This document shows, piece after piece, positions 1 through 11,159 of a stretch of DNA of 64,000 nt. The notes beneath the pieces were generated by a model. The model searched no databases. It saw only the letters and a list, made by a program, of their open reading frames with translations, and had not been told where the DNA came from. A program made the position numbers and the translations under genes. The first letter of the stretch is position 1, and each line of letters begins with the position of its first letter. Source of the stretch: Acanthosepion esculentum (taxonomy: Eukaryota; Mollusca; Cephalopoda; Sepiida; Sepiidae); assembly GCA_964036315.1 (NCBI GenBank), contig OZ038495.1, positions 26,782,690-26,846,689 on the forward strand. The letters are read 5' to 3'.

Positions 1-1
1 A

Positions 2-250
2 ATATTAGTAATTCTGATTATTTGGGTCGACGATATGTTAATTGCTTCCAAATGTGAAGCTGCTCTATTAAAAATTAAAAATTCCTTAAATATAAGGTTT
101 AAAATGACCGACTTGGGTCGACTATCATGGTTTATTGGTATGCAGTTCGAATTTGAGGACAACGCTATTACAATGAATCAATCCAGATACATCGAAAAAC
201 TCTTATCTAAATTCAGCATGCAAAATTGTAAAAAAAAATTTATTTTATGA
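2..250 (+). pseudogene. Ty1/copia reverse transcriptase, C-terminal fragment
   Basis: The frame is already open at the window edge and runs to a stop at 250. It reads a WVDD box at 23-34 (the copia YVDD catalytic motif) followed directly by MLIASK, then the family-typical LSWFIGMQF and NQSRYIEKLLSKF blocks. This is the palm/thumb part of the RVT_2 reverse transcriptase that copies element RNA into DNA. It stops early after an A-rich run (about 229-237), which suggests a frameshift, and no RNase H follows. The rest of the element lies left of the window. The family call is confident; whether it was ever active cannot be judged. Confidence 0.85.
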
Positions 251-638
251 ATACTAAAGTATTTGTTCCATATGAATATTGACTTTACTAATATTTTGAA
301 AGAAGATTCTATAATGTACCCAAAATGGGGGGGGGGTTGGAGTTTTTGGGTACCTTGGTATACTATTGAGCCAGCCAAAATCAGCTGACTCATTGTATAG
401 TTCACCAATAGAAGGTTAACCAATCAGAAGGCTCAAAATATTTCATGCGACGTGTATAAAGGCGGCCATGGTTTTTTCCGGAATATTCACTGCCAGCCTT
501 TGATATCGAAGACTGAAGAATTACGGAACAGCTGCTGGTGGTATTGGTGATATAGTCAGATTCAGTAGACTGACTCGTGATTGTTAATCTTTAACGTTGT
601 TTCATTGAACAGATTACGTACTGCGCTGGATTCTATAT
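251..638. other. No gene; possible copia 3' flank or LTR
   Basis: Holds a run of ten G at 327-336 and a TATA-like TATAAAGG at 455-462. Its position after the copia RT fragment makes an LTR possible, but I see no second copy in the window and no TG/CA ends I trust. Confidence 0.25.
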
Positions 639-1045
639 TCATAGACTATGGTGAACATGGTCAACAATACCTGGTGGGCTTAAGCAAGCGGATGACAGAA
701 CGTGGTCTGGAAGTGGTGGCAGAAGGACCGAACATGTTAGCAACGACGAAGTTCTAGAGAAAATGGAATCAAATAGGACATATTTAACCACAGGAAGATA
801 GTTAAAATTTCTAAAGAACATAATGAGAAAAGAGGGCTTGGAACATTTCATACTCAGAGGACAGACTGAACGCAAGAGGAAAACAATGCATAACCTACCT
901 AGCGAGCTTGAGTAAATGAATGGCGGAATAAAGTTTAGGAGAGATAACAAAGATAACATTTATTCAGATCTACAAAGAACGAAATTGTGGAAAGTCATGA
1001 TCGCCTACATCCTGAAAGGACGTGGCACATAAAAATATGGAATAT
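639..1045 (+). pseudogene. RTE-like LINE, 3'-terminal fragment
   Basis: Decayed coding DNA reads IMRKEGLEHL near 820-850 and a basic R-Q-T-E-x-K-R-K stretch after it. These match the extreme C-terminus seen in the longer LINE copies at 5740-5830 and 58560-58640. Near 987-1035 it carries a degenerate copy of the 3' tail (CATGA...CACGT-like) that ends those copies. Frames are broken, and there is no RT or endonuclease here, so this is a 5'-truncated dead copy. The assignment rests on similarity to the other two copies in this window. Confidence 0.6.
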
Positions 1046-1477
1046 TATCGCCGTATCGGCAATATGAACTGGGAAAAGGAAATTGGACAAAGACATGTTT
1101 GAGAAACTGATTCATAAGATCGTTTTATAACAAAAATAAGACATGAATGTTTTTGATCGTGCTATTTAAACTAATTCGACCCGGCCGGCTATTCTTACCA
1201 GATTCATCCGCACTAGATTCAACAGAAATTGAATATCGAACCAAATATGATAAGAGAATTTTGGGAATAATTATTTTCAAAATAAGGGGACATTTCTTTG
1301 TGCCCCGTCGTTTTCATCTCTTCGCTAATGTTCTCCCGTACAATCAAATCTATCATTTGACAGAAAAAAAACTTGGTAAAAAATATTTAGATTGTGGTTA
1401 TGAACACCTGTTGTTTAAAGAATTGTGAAACGTCCGAACTCTAATTCAACGAGTTTTTCTTTGAATATCAAGAAACA
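1046..1477. other. No recognisable feature
   Basis: AT-rich sequence between a LINE tail and the 124-bp array. A 93-codon open frame at 1147-1428 resembles nothing I know and has no supporting context. Confidence 0.4.
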
Positions 1478-2395
1478 TTACTTGCATTATTTACATTATT
1501 CGGACTGTTATCCTCATTGTCATTGCCATATTCACAACGTTTCAGCCGTTGTACGCTCCGGCCTTCTGAGGTGATTGAATCTCTAAGATGAGGTATTATG
1601 ATTACTTGCGTTATTTACATAATTCGGACTGTTATCCTCATTGTTATTGCCATGTTCACAACGTTTCGGCCGTTGTACGCTCCGGCCTTCTGAGGTGATT
1701 GGATCTCTAAGATGAGGTATTATGATTACTTGCGTTATTTACATAATTCGGACTGTTATCCTCATTGTCATTGCCATGTTCACAACGTTTCGGCCGTTGT
1801 ACGCTCCGGCCTTCTGAGGTGATTGGATCTCTAAGATGAGGTATTATGATTACTTGCGTTATTTACATAATTCGGACTATTATCCTCATTTTCATTGCCA
1901 TATTCACAACGTTTCGGCCGTTGTACGCTCCGGTCTTCTTCAGGCGATTAGAATTTCTGAAGAAGGTCGGAGCGTACAACGACCAAACGTTGAGAATATG
2001 ACAATGAAGAGAATAGCAGTCCGAATAATGTAAATAATGCAAGTAATCATAATACCTCATCTCAGAGATATAGAGGACGAAATGTTGTAAATATGGCAAT
2101 GAAGATGGGGATAACAGTCCGAATAATGTAAATAATGCAAGTAATCATCATATGTCATCTCAGAAATATAGAGGCTGAAACGTTGTGAATTTGGCAATGA
2201 AGATGAGGATAACAGTCCTATTAATGTAAATAATGCAATCAGTCATAATACCTCATCTCAGAGATCCAATCACCTGAAGAAGCCTGGAGCGTACAACGGC
2301 CGAAATGTGAATATGGCAATGAAGATCAGGATAACAGTCCGAATAATGTAAATAATGCAAGTAATCATAATACCTCACCACAGAGATATAGACAG
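1478..2395. repeat. 124-bp tandem repeat arranged as a large inverted repeat
   Basis: Three to four head-to-tail units run forward from 1478; GATGAGGTATTATGATTACT starts at 1587, 1711 and 1835, an exact 124-bp period. At about 1931-1975 the array turns around a palindrome (TCTTCTTCAG / CTGAAGAAGG). About four more diverged units then run in reverse orientation to about 2395. Each unit contains CAACGTTTCGGCCGTTGTAC. The unit resembles terminal repeats of Penelope-like elements, and its complement carries a CTGAAGA...GAAAC arrangement (see findings). No open frame of meaning. Confidence 0.85.
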
Positions 2396-2799
2396 ACCAA
2401 GAAAAATGTTTATCAATGATACAACAAGCAGATAAAAATAAGAAAAAAAAGGATGAAGGAGCATGTTCTGTATAACAGGGAAGAAAATAACCTTTGTGAT
2501 CTTTTTGAGAGCGTTCATATCACAACTAATTCAAAGTGCTTGATGAGTCAACGTCACGTTAAGTAGAAATGATGTCTCAGTAAAATCACCGTGGAGAAGG
2601 CAACGGGAAACAACTCCACAATCAGACCCAAGAAAATTTATGGTAATCCACAAACAAAATATAAGAGATAACAGCAGAAGAGATTCATTGAGTGGCATAC
2701 GCAATAGGTGTCACCTGACCGTCATACAGACGAAAAACAGTGAGCGGGAATCGAAATTCAAGAATATTACATTAATGAGGCCATCTAAAAAATATAATT

Positions 2800-3480
2800 T
2801 CATATGAATTCTAGGAGTATGTGAAACTAGGTGAGTAAATAATGGGAATTTCGTCAACGACCGATACAGGATCATATACGCAGGTGGAAAGAAAAATGAA
2901 AGAGGAGTAGGACTCGTACTAGACCAATGCATGAAGAAATGTTTTCTGAGATAATATAAACTCTTCGACAGTATTCATTTGAAATGGAAACCGTTCAATA
3001 TATCCAGTATAATAGTATAAACGCCAAAAGCACAAAGAACGGATGAAGAAACTGATAAATATTTTACAGAGCACGGGATAACGTCAAAACGTCAGATTGC
3101 AGGAAATTACCATAGAAAATGTGAAGTAGGACTGGAACGACATGGTGAAATAGTTGGCCAAATGAGACTAGGATTCCATAATGTGTACGGAAAAAATGGG
3201 TCTAATGGTGCAGAGCAATCAACCAAATAATAACCTGGTTTCAAGAGCACACAAGACGCTTCTAGACATAGAAAAGCACAGGAAGAGACACGAAGAACCA
3301 GATCATCGATATAACAAGAAAGAATGCAGTTCTACACCTTTAAATCTATCTAAGTGTTGACAGTGGGAGAGATTACCTTCCAGTTATATGCAAACTCAGA
3401 CTATAATAACGGAAACGGAAGAAACCCAAAGCAACGAGACGTATGCTGGCTGAAAGTTAAAGCGAATATAATTATTTGAA
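2800..3480 (+). pseudogene. LINE apurinic-type endonuclease remnant
   Basis: Conceptual translation in shifting frames gives ILGVCETR at about 2809 (the LG.CETRW block of LINE endonucleases). It then gives GVGLVLDQ (about 2905), a KPFNISSI block (about 2990), and near 3240-3360 a degraded stretch that fits the YTWTSPDG...NQIDYI region. These blocks make up the nicking endonuclease that opens the target site. Stops and frameshifts occur every few dozen codons. The order and spacing fit an endonuclease directly upstream of the RT that follows. Confidence 0.5.
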
Positions 3481-3849
3481 TGGGAGCGGAAATTCAAAGT
3501 GGAATTTATTAAGATAATCTCTAGGAATATAGGCGAACGAGATCATCCCAAGGAAAAGATAATGACGTGAAATTCTCGTGATGATGAAAAAGAGACAGTA
3601 AGCCAGGCCAAGGAATGGCACAGAATATAGAACATTAGACACAAACTTTAGAAACAAATGTAGGCAGACAAGATATGAAAGGCACAGCGAACAGTGTACA
3701 GAGATTGGAAGAATGAACATCAAAGATAAGGCAGGTATGCATAAAATAATAAAAGAAATAACAAGATACTCCGCGACAGCATGTATAAAATCGAAATATT
3801 ATGGTCGTGCATAATAAAAAAAAGAAAAATACTCCAAAGATGGGTGGAA

Positions 3850-5215
3850 TGAATTGGAGAATCCTTCCCCGGTGAAAACGTGAAACCTACAATACACAAA
3901 ATCATAGAAAGACCTGAAATATTAAATTTAAGATCATCACTAGTTAAAATGAACAAGAACAAAGCAGCCGGACCAGATGGGATTGTAATAGAGATGTTAG
4001 CAGCATTAGATGATTTCGGGATAGACAAGATTACGGAAATAATAAATGAAATACACATTGGATATATACCAGAAAAGTTTTGTATATCCATTTTCGTAGC
4101 GCTGCCTATGAAGTCGGGTGCAAATGAATGCGAGCATCGTCGGACAATCGTCAATGAGTCACTTAACTAAGCTTATCCTTCTGATGAATAGAGCGCGAAG
4201 CAGAAATATAAGACAAGAACAGTGTACTTTCGTTAAAGACACTGGAACAAGAAATGCAATATATATGATCAGAATGATATTGGAGAGAGCAAAACATGCA
4301 AAAATGCAGACGGTGTATAATTGTCTTATAAACTACATAAAACCATTAGACAAGATATGATACAAAGTTTGTTTGAACTATCCCGAAAACTTGAATTGAG
4401 TAAATACACAAAAGTAGAAAGGGGCGTGAAGGATGTCTCTTCTCACTGGATTTATTTAATCTAAGCACCGAGATGATCATAAGGGAAGTAACAGACCTAA
4501 CAAAATTTATATTTGGTTATAGCGAAGAAAACGGCGAATTACCTCGTCAAACCAAGCGATAGCGTGTCGCGTGTATCCTACGACGGAAACCGTGGCGAAA
4601 AAGAAAGTTACTTGTCGAAAAAAAAGAGCACGTACTCTACATGATATGCTGAAGACGGTATATTCAAATTAGAAAAAAGTCAGTCGTAGGAGTCGCAATA
4701 AAAGTAATTTTGATATGCTAATATTGTGCGTCCTCTCCCAGTTGTTGACGAATGAAAAAAATGCTCGGTAGATAAAAGCAGTTGGCGTTTTAGAATCAGG
4801 ATAAAAAAGACAAAATTTGTGTATTTAGCAACCGCGGCCGTCGTCGGCGAGTGAGTTATTTTCTGGCTGGTTACGTTCATTGTGATTTGTGACATAGTAC
4901 CTGCAAATATTTTCCTTTGTAATCCAAGAATTCTTACATTGGTGCACATAATCTTAACAACATAAGATGTGTAGACGATACATTGCTGATGACAGATACA
5001 GAAGGAAATGTGAGGAGTACCTAGACAAATGTAATAAAGGAAAGCGGGGGAAAAAGCACTGACCATCAATTGTAAGTAGACAGAATTTAAAGTTGTCAGC
5101 AACAGAAGCATTCCGAAATACGAATTGAAAATGTCAAAATGAACCAAGTACAGAAATTCAAATATCTGGGAAGTATTTTATCAGACGGTGGAAAATACAA
5201 CGCATTAGAATAACA
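3850..5215 (+). pseudogene. LINE reverse transcriptase remnant
   Basis: Open stretches at 3880-4170 and 4118-4360 read KNKAAGPDGIVIEML (RT block 1), IGYIPEKF and LPMKSGANECEHRRTI. A frameshift follows, then MNRARSRNIR and GTRNAIYMIRMILERA. The palm motif survives only as CVDDT near 4967-4981, where YADDT is expected. FKYLGSILSDGGKYN follows near 5157-5200. The first acidic block (KPLDKI for KAFDKV) keeps its aspartate. Many frameshifts. This enzyme would have made cDNA from the nicked target; here it cannot be made whole. Confidence 0.75.
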
Positions 5216-5219
5216 AAAT

Positions 5220-5519
5220 CAGTCAGTTATGTGTCATGCGTGATACACGCTTAGGCGATCTTTCGATACATGACTTACGAGGCAGATTTTTTTCTCGCAG
5301 TAGGTTGCCATCTCTTTCTGCGGTAGTCCAGTGTCCATCCAAGGCTAGAGAACCCGATGTGTCCTGCTATATACCCATAGCTGAGGGGAAAAGAAGAGGA
5401 TTCATACCTTTCCCAAGTTTATTAGCATGTAAGTGAATATATTGGATTCGACTGCAATTCGAACTAGGCTCCCCGATTCCTCAAACCGAGCCACTATCCA
5501 TTACTCCACCGTGCCTCCT
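5220..5519 (-). mobile_element. tRNA-derived SINE, copy 1 (about 300 bp)
   Basis: Read on the minus strand, the head at 5519-5440 is tRNA-like. It has a box A-like TGGAGTAATGGATAGTGG and a box B-like AGTTCGAATTGC, the internal Pol III promoter. The 3' end reads toward 5220. Copies 2 (22866-23143) and 3 (62888-63141) align over the whole length. It interrupts the LINE between FKYLGS... and the C-terminal tail. A possible target duplication is A(A/G)CAAAAT at 5212-5219 and 5520-5527. It depends on LINE enzymes for movement. Confidence 0.8.
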
Positions 5520-5527
5520 AGCAAAAT

Positions 5528-6165
5528 ATGCATTCTAAAAGCTAAATAAACTATTAAGAAACAGTAAAATATGATTAGAAACAAAGAAATTAATGATGCC
5601 ATATCAATCGTACTATATGAGAGTGAATGCTGGACAATTTCTTCACATATGAAGAGGAGACAATACGATGAACATGCGAGTAACGAGAAAATGTTAAAGG
5701 AAAATAGAAACAAAAAGGTAAAAAAAATTAGAAATTTATGCTACACATCATGAGGAAAAGGGGCTTGGAGAATTTGGCATTCAAAGGACATATTGAAAGC
5801 AAGCAGGACAGAAGGAAACAAGACAACCTTCCTAAAGAACTTGTATAAATGGATGGTACAACAAGGAGTGGGAAGTACAGTGTAACCCGGATATAAGATA
5901 CCCGGATATAAGATAAACCCGGATATAAGAGAGATTTTATCTGGTCCCAAATTAGAGCCTGTGTTAATAAAACAAAATAGACAAAACCCGGATATAAGAG
6001 AAACCTGATATAAGAGACTTCTTCTCCGGTCCCGACAACTCTCTTATATCCGGGTTACACTGTATAGTAAAAAGAAAAAACATTGCTTAGGGCTACAAAG
6101 GATAGGAAGTTGTTGTGAGCCATGACTACTCACCTCATAAACAGACGTAAAAAGAAGAAAATTGA
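5528..6165 (+). pseudogene. LINE C-terminal tail, resumed after the SINE
   Basis: After the SINE the coding remnant resumes with SECWTIS (5611-5631), then HIMRKRGLENL in broken frame near 5746-5773 and GHIESKQD. The 3' end (GAGCCATGACTACTCACC, about 6117-6134, then an A/G-rich tail) matches the end of the copy at 58725-58800. The MITE at 5878-6062 sits within it. Confidence 0.6.
5878..6062. mobile_element. Pogo/Tigger-like MITE with 21-bp perfect TIRs
   Basis: Ends are CAGTGTAACCCGGATATAAG (5878-5897) and its exact complement (6043-6062), flanked by TA on both sides (5876-5877 and 6063-6064). That fits a TA target duplication. The interior repeats CCCGGATATAAG several times. CAGTG... ends with TA duplication suit pogo/Tigger-type elements. 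It has no coding capacity, so a related transposase elsewhere must have moved it. It split the 3' tail of the LINE. Confidence 0.85.
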
Positions 6166-8190
6166 TAATTTGTTTCAGGAAGATATTTTTCTGAACTTTG
6201 CAAAATCACAGTCGAGCGACAGGCAAACTTTATTCTCCTTTGCCAAAATTTTTCATTTTTTATTGTTTTCTTATTTCTGATAACTTTTATAACTTTTTCA
6301 AAAATAAATTTCTTCTTTTTTCCTTCTGCTCACGGATAATTAATAAGAAACTCATTTTTAAAAAATCAATAAAATTAACAGAGAAACAACTAAAGTAGGA
6401 AGGTTTCCCGCCATTACTGAAAGGCACATTTTCTTTCTTTATTTTAGCTTTCAAAACTATTTTTCTTGAATCAACGTGTGTATGTGCGTAGTAAAATTAG
6501 ACAACCTGGTTGAATTGATTGGTGCAATCGAAAACTTTCTGGAATCATTATTATTATTATGTTTTTTTTTTTAAACAAGCTATGTCGTAAAACATTTCCA
6601 GGCACGTTTATGATTCTTTCGGGATGTATGTCCGATGTGGAATCAAAATCGTTTTTTACTGACATAAATGATGGCATAAATAAATAAAGTTTTATTAAAT
6701 TGTAGGAATTATTTGAATTTCCGGAGTTTTTTAAATTGTGGCTGTATCAAGCGTTCAATTTATATTTCGATTATTTTTCCTGTTAAATCTTTGAAAAACT
6801 AAAAATACTTTTCCTGGCAAAAATATGGAATCATCACACAGAGGATAACCATAAAACTTTGCTTTTTTATTTCGTAGGAAAATGAAGAAATTACAAAGAA
6901 TTTTTTGAACAGCTGAACATTCTACTTCGTGAAATAATTTTAAAAACTGTAATGCAATTAACTAATGGGATTATTTTTGTTTTCAGATGAAATAGACGAA
7001 AAATAAGCAACAGGATTTTATTGTTCGCTTTTGGGTTTTTGAGACGATCTTTGAGTAATTTCACTGAAGAGAACAATATTCTTCATGAAAGTGGTTCCAA
7101 CTTATTGAAATTGTGGTAGAGAAATCAACTTAACGGTAAGTGGGCTTTCATGGACCATTTTTCTGTTATTTCAATCACAGATTTTTAATATGATTGAGAT
7201 CCAGATACTTTTGTAGTTATTAAATTGAACTTAACTGATTAGCCTTGCCCGAAGAAAAGCTTTAACACTCTTTGTTCTGTGGCAAAGAGAAGTGATTTCA
7301 GCCTCACCAAGTCTATTGCTGGAACGAGAAAACTGCGTAAAATTTCAATTTATGCCGGTCCATTTATTCTTCAGGTAATTATTGCCATCTTTTGAAAACT
7401 TTTGCTTAAAACCATATCATAAATGTGAAAATAAATTTTGTTTTCTTCAAGCTTTCATCTTCATTTATGATTTCATTGGAATGTCAACATATAAAAGTTC
7501 ACCATATCGTAAATATTTGTAAATATTCACAGAATATAACTTTCATCCAGTTAGCCACAATATGATTGCCTCTGTGTAGCCCACTGTAACCACCTTTCTG
7601 GATAGCAATTCAATTTCATTCATTACTTATTTGTCTGTCAAAAATACTGAGTTATGTGTCTGTCCGTTTTGTTTTTCATTTATTTTGTTGTGGATTTTCA
7701 TTGCATATTCAATTCAGTTTTCTATCTTGACATTTTGACGTCTTCCGTGATCTACTCGTATGATTTATTTTTTGTAACATTTCCGTTTTGTTTCAAGCAC
7801 AGATGATTGGGAATAATGAACATCGGACACGCATCATGTTGAATTTCTTTATAATCGTTTTCATTGTTTCAAGTGACACCGCTTTTACTGGAGCCACTTT
7901 GGCATTTACGCACCTCCTTCTAGTGACAGAACGTGACACCAGGTCGGTTTAACGTAATAATGGCCCAGGGAAAAAACCTGTCTAGTCTCCACGGGTATAA
8001 TTATCACAAAGCCAGCGGCTATTAGGGTGAAAAACAATTGGAAATTACCAGAATATTTCCCGGTAGCTGAGAAGATATAGAATATGAAGGTTAGGATTGT
8101 GTCCGTCTTGGTTGGAGGGCATGGAATCGTAGAAAAACGCCAGAAAAGAGACTAGATGATTAAGATATTCGATCAATAGTAGGACTGTCT
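6166..8190. other. No recognisable gene (2 kb)
   Basis: AT-rich unique-looking DNA. Only short open frames without family resemblance and scattered homopolymer runs (e.g. T10 near 6561). Nothing I can annotate. Confidence 0.5.
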
Positions 8191-8191
8191 C

Positions 8192-9929
8192 GACTTACTG
8201 GTGCCTGCAAAGGAGATTTAAAGAGACATTGCCACAAGGTCTTACTGGTGCCTGCAAAAGAGATTTAAAGTGACATTGCCTCAAGATCTTACTGGTACCT
8301 GCAAAAGAGATTTAAAGAGACATTGCCTCAAGATCTTACTGGTGCCTGCAAAGAAGATTTAAAGTGACATTGCCTCAAGATCTTACTGGTGCCTGCAAAA
8401 GAGATTTAAAGTGACATTGCCTCAAGATCTTACTGGTACCTGCAAAGGAGATTTAAAGAGACATTGCCTGAAGATCTTACTGGTGCCTACAAAAGAGATT
8501 TAAAGAGACATTGCCTCAAGATCTTACTGGTGCCTGCAAAGGAGATTTAAAGAGACATTGCCTCAAGATCTTACTGGTACCTGCAAAAGAGATTTAAAGT
8601 GACATTGCCTCAAGATCTTACTGGTGCCTACAAAAGAGATTTAAAGAGACATTGCCTCAAGATCTTACTGGTGCCTGCAAAGAAGATTTAAAGAGACATT
8701 GCCTCAAGATCTTACTGGTGCCTGCAAAAGAGATTTAAAGTGACATTGCCTCAAGATCTTACTGGTGCCTGCAAAGGAGATTTAAAGAGACATTGCCTCA
8801 AGATCTTACTGGTACCTGCAAAAGAGATTTAAAGAGACATTGCCTCAAGATCTTACTGGTGCCTGCAAAGGAGATTTAAAGTGACATTGCCTCAAGATCT
8901 TACTGGTGCCTGCAAAAGAGATTTAAAGAGACATTGCCTCAAGATCTTACTGGTACCTGCAAAAGAGATTTAAAGAGACATTGCCTCAAGATCTTACTGG
9001 TGCCTGCAAAGAAGATTTAAAGAGACATTGCCTCAAGATCTTACTGGTGCCTGCAAAGGAGATTTAAAGAGACATTGCCTCAAGATCTTACTGGTACCTG
9101 CAAAAGAGATTTAAAGTGACATTGCCTCAAGATCTTACTGGTGCCTGCAAAAGAGATTTAAAGAGACATTGCCTCAAGATCTTACTGGTGCCTGCAAAGG
9201 AGATTTAAAGAGACATTGCCTGAAGATCTTACTGGTGCCTGCAAAGGAGATTTAAAGAGACATTGCCTCAAGATCTTACTGGTACCTGCAAAGGAGATTT
9301 AAAGAGACATTGCCTCAAGATCTTACTGGTGCCTGCAAAAGAGATTTAAAGAGACATTGCCTCAAGATCTTACTGGTGCCTGCAAAGGAGATTTAAAGAG
9401 ACATTGCCTCAAGATCTTACTGGTACCTGCAAAAGAGATTTAAAGTGACATTGCCTCAAGATCTTTCTGGTGCCTGCAAAAGAGATTTAAAGAGACATTG
9501 CCTCAAGATCTTACTGGTGCCTGCAAAGGAGATTTAAAGAGACATTGCCTGAAGATCTTACTGTTGCCTGCAAAGGAGATTTAAAGAGACATTGCCTCAA
9601 GATCTTACTGGTGCCCGCAAAGAAAATTTAAAGTGACATTGCCTCAAGATCTTACTGGTGCCTGCAAAAGAGATTTAAAGTGACATTGCCTCAAGATCTT
9701 ACTGGTGCCTGCAAAAGAGATTTAAAGAGACATTGCCTCAAGATCTTACTGGTGCCTGCAAAGGAGATTTAAAGTGACATTGCCTCAAGATCTTACTGGT
9801 ACCTGCAAAAGAGATTTAAAGAGACATTGCCTCAAGATCTTACTGGTGCCTGCTAAGGAGATTTAAAGAGACATTGCCTCAGGATCTTACTGGTACCTGC
9901 AAAAGAGATTTAAAGAGATATTGCCTCAT
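8192..9929. repeat. 47-bp minisatellite, about 37 copies
   Basis: The unit begins GATCTTACTGGTGCCTGCAA and ends GAGACATTGCCTCAA, with a period of 47 bp throughout. Copies are 90-100% alike and vary mainly at three sites: GTGCC/GTACC, AAAAGAG/AAAGGAG and GAGAC/GTGAC. Since 47 is not a multiple of 3, it cannot keep one reading frame. No unique spacers occur between units, so it is a plain tandem array. Confidence 0.97.
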
Positions 9930-10647
9930 GGTCTCCGGTAATAGCCACCAAATATCTGCTGTGAACATACGAATACAAATAATGGCACATTAGTAGAATC
10001 ATTGGAAATTAAGACGACGACAACGACTAAATAAATAAAAGAATATCAAATAAATGTTTTTGTGATAAAAAGAGGATGAATAATGTAAGAAAGGTATGAC
10101 AAGGAAGGAGAAAAGAAGAAGAAAACGAAGGATCTAACTGTAAATAGCAGCGCAACTTAAACATCGAACAGCTTTTAATCATATTAAAAATAATAAGAAG
10201 CGACTTCTACAAAATGTTGACATCTGAAATCAGTCATTGGATCAATGGAATTTAAATTAATCCAGTGAAAAAATGACAGAATGTTCAAAAGTAAAATTTA
10301 ACAAATCAGTGCGGAGATTTCTAGCTAAAGCCATGGAAACCTGGAAAAGAGACTTGAGTGGTAAACGAGAATCATTAGGAGAATATCAGTGAAACAAAGA
10401 AATTCTGCAACCATAATTTAAAATGTTGATCAATAATGTTAAAAATTATACTGCCGATATCGGAATGGAATGAAAGATAAGGAAATTAACCTTATTAGTA
10501 ATGCTCATGGAAACAGCTTTTAAAAACAGATGGAACCAACATTCGGACATTCGAATAGGATTCAATAAAGGAGTAGGAAATGAAAGAAAAAATAAAAAAA
10601 GAATATATTATGGGGATAAGAAAAATAGTGAAACTGAGATAAATATT
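9930..10647. other. No recognisable gene
   Basis: A/G-rich sequence with a short purine tract near 10090-10130. It may be an older part of the LINE whose tail appears at 11160-12085, but I could not match specific domains. Confidence 0.35.
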
Positions 10648-11151
10648 TGTTATATACCGTACCTATGAACACTAATGGGTATGTCACAATCCTCATAAAT
10701 ACGTTGGACACTATTGTAAGTGGGGGTAATTTGCTGTCTAAGTAGTCCACTACAAGCAGTGGTTTACCTACTTTACGCCGCTGGCGAGTATTGTATTTTG
10801 TTGATGTTATAAAGATTACCATTTCATTTCCAACCTCTGTTTTGGTTATTCCTCATTCAGTAACCCTTCCTAGATTACAACGGATAGATAGATAGATAGA
10901 TATAACTTGAACTAAAATAGTGTTATATACCGTAGCTATGAACACTTATAGGTATGTCCCAATCCTCATAAATACGTTGGACACTATTGTAAGTGGAGGT
11001 TATATTCTAAGTAGTCCACCACTAGCAGTGGTTTATCTACTTCACGCTGCTGGCGAGTATTGTATTTTGTTGATGTTATAAAGATTACCATTTCATTTCC
11101 AACCTCTGTGTTGGTTATTCCACATTCAGTAACCCTTTCTAGGTTACAACA
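10648..11151. mobile_element. Miniature LTR element (TRIM-like), two LTRs with a 38-bp interior
   Basis: Two direct repeats, 10648-10882 and 10921-11151 (about 231-235 bp, roughly 90% alike by eye), both start TGTTATATACCG. They end TTACAACG and TTACAACA. They are separated only by a GATA microsatellite and a few bases (10883-10920). The outer flanks are both ATATT (10643-10647 and 11152-11156), as expected for a 5-bp integrase target duplication of the whole unit. No coding sequence, primer-binding site or polypurine tract lies between the LTRs. The LTR ends resemble the LTR-like element at 59428-59930. Confidence 0.75.
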
Positions 11152-11159
11152 ATATTAGA

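Larger units (their letters stand above)
2700..6165 (+). mobile_element. Degenerate RTE-like LINE with two nested insertions
   Basis: A long, heavily mutated non-LTR retrotransposon. In order: endonuclease remnants (about 2800-3480), RT fingers and palm (about 3850-5210), then the C-terminal tail (5528-5877 and 6063-6165). The tail is interrupted by a tRNA-derived SINE (5220-5519) and a pogo-like MITE (5878-6062). The same C-terminal and 3' sequence recurs at 639-1045 and 58142-58800, so the family has at least three copies here. Frames shift many times and the RT active site is altered, so the copy is dead. I call it RTE-like because the endonuclease resembles proteins named craniofacial-development-protein-2-like; clade certainty is moderate. 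Confidence 0.7.

Noticed and set aside
5440..5519. tRNA gene on the minus strand
   Set aside because: Box A and box B are present, but the acceptor and anticodon arms do not fold as a working tRNA, and the same sequence recurs as a dispersed SINE head.
7120..7145. Splice-donor-like AACGGTAAGTG
   Set aside because: No adjoining open frame or acceptor; such words are expected by chance.
8192..9929. CRISPR-like array
   Set aside because: No unique spacers between units, and the sequence is eukaryotic; it is a simple minisatellite.
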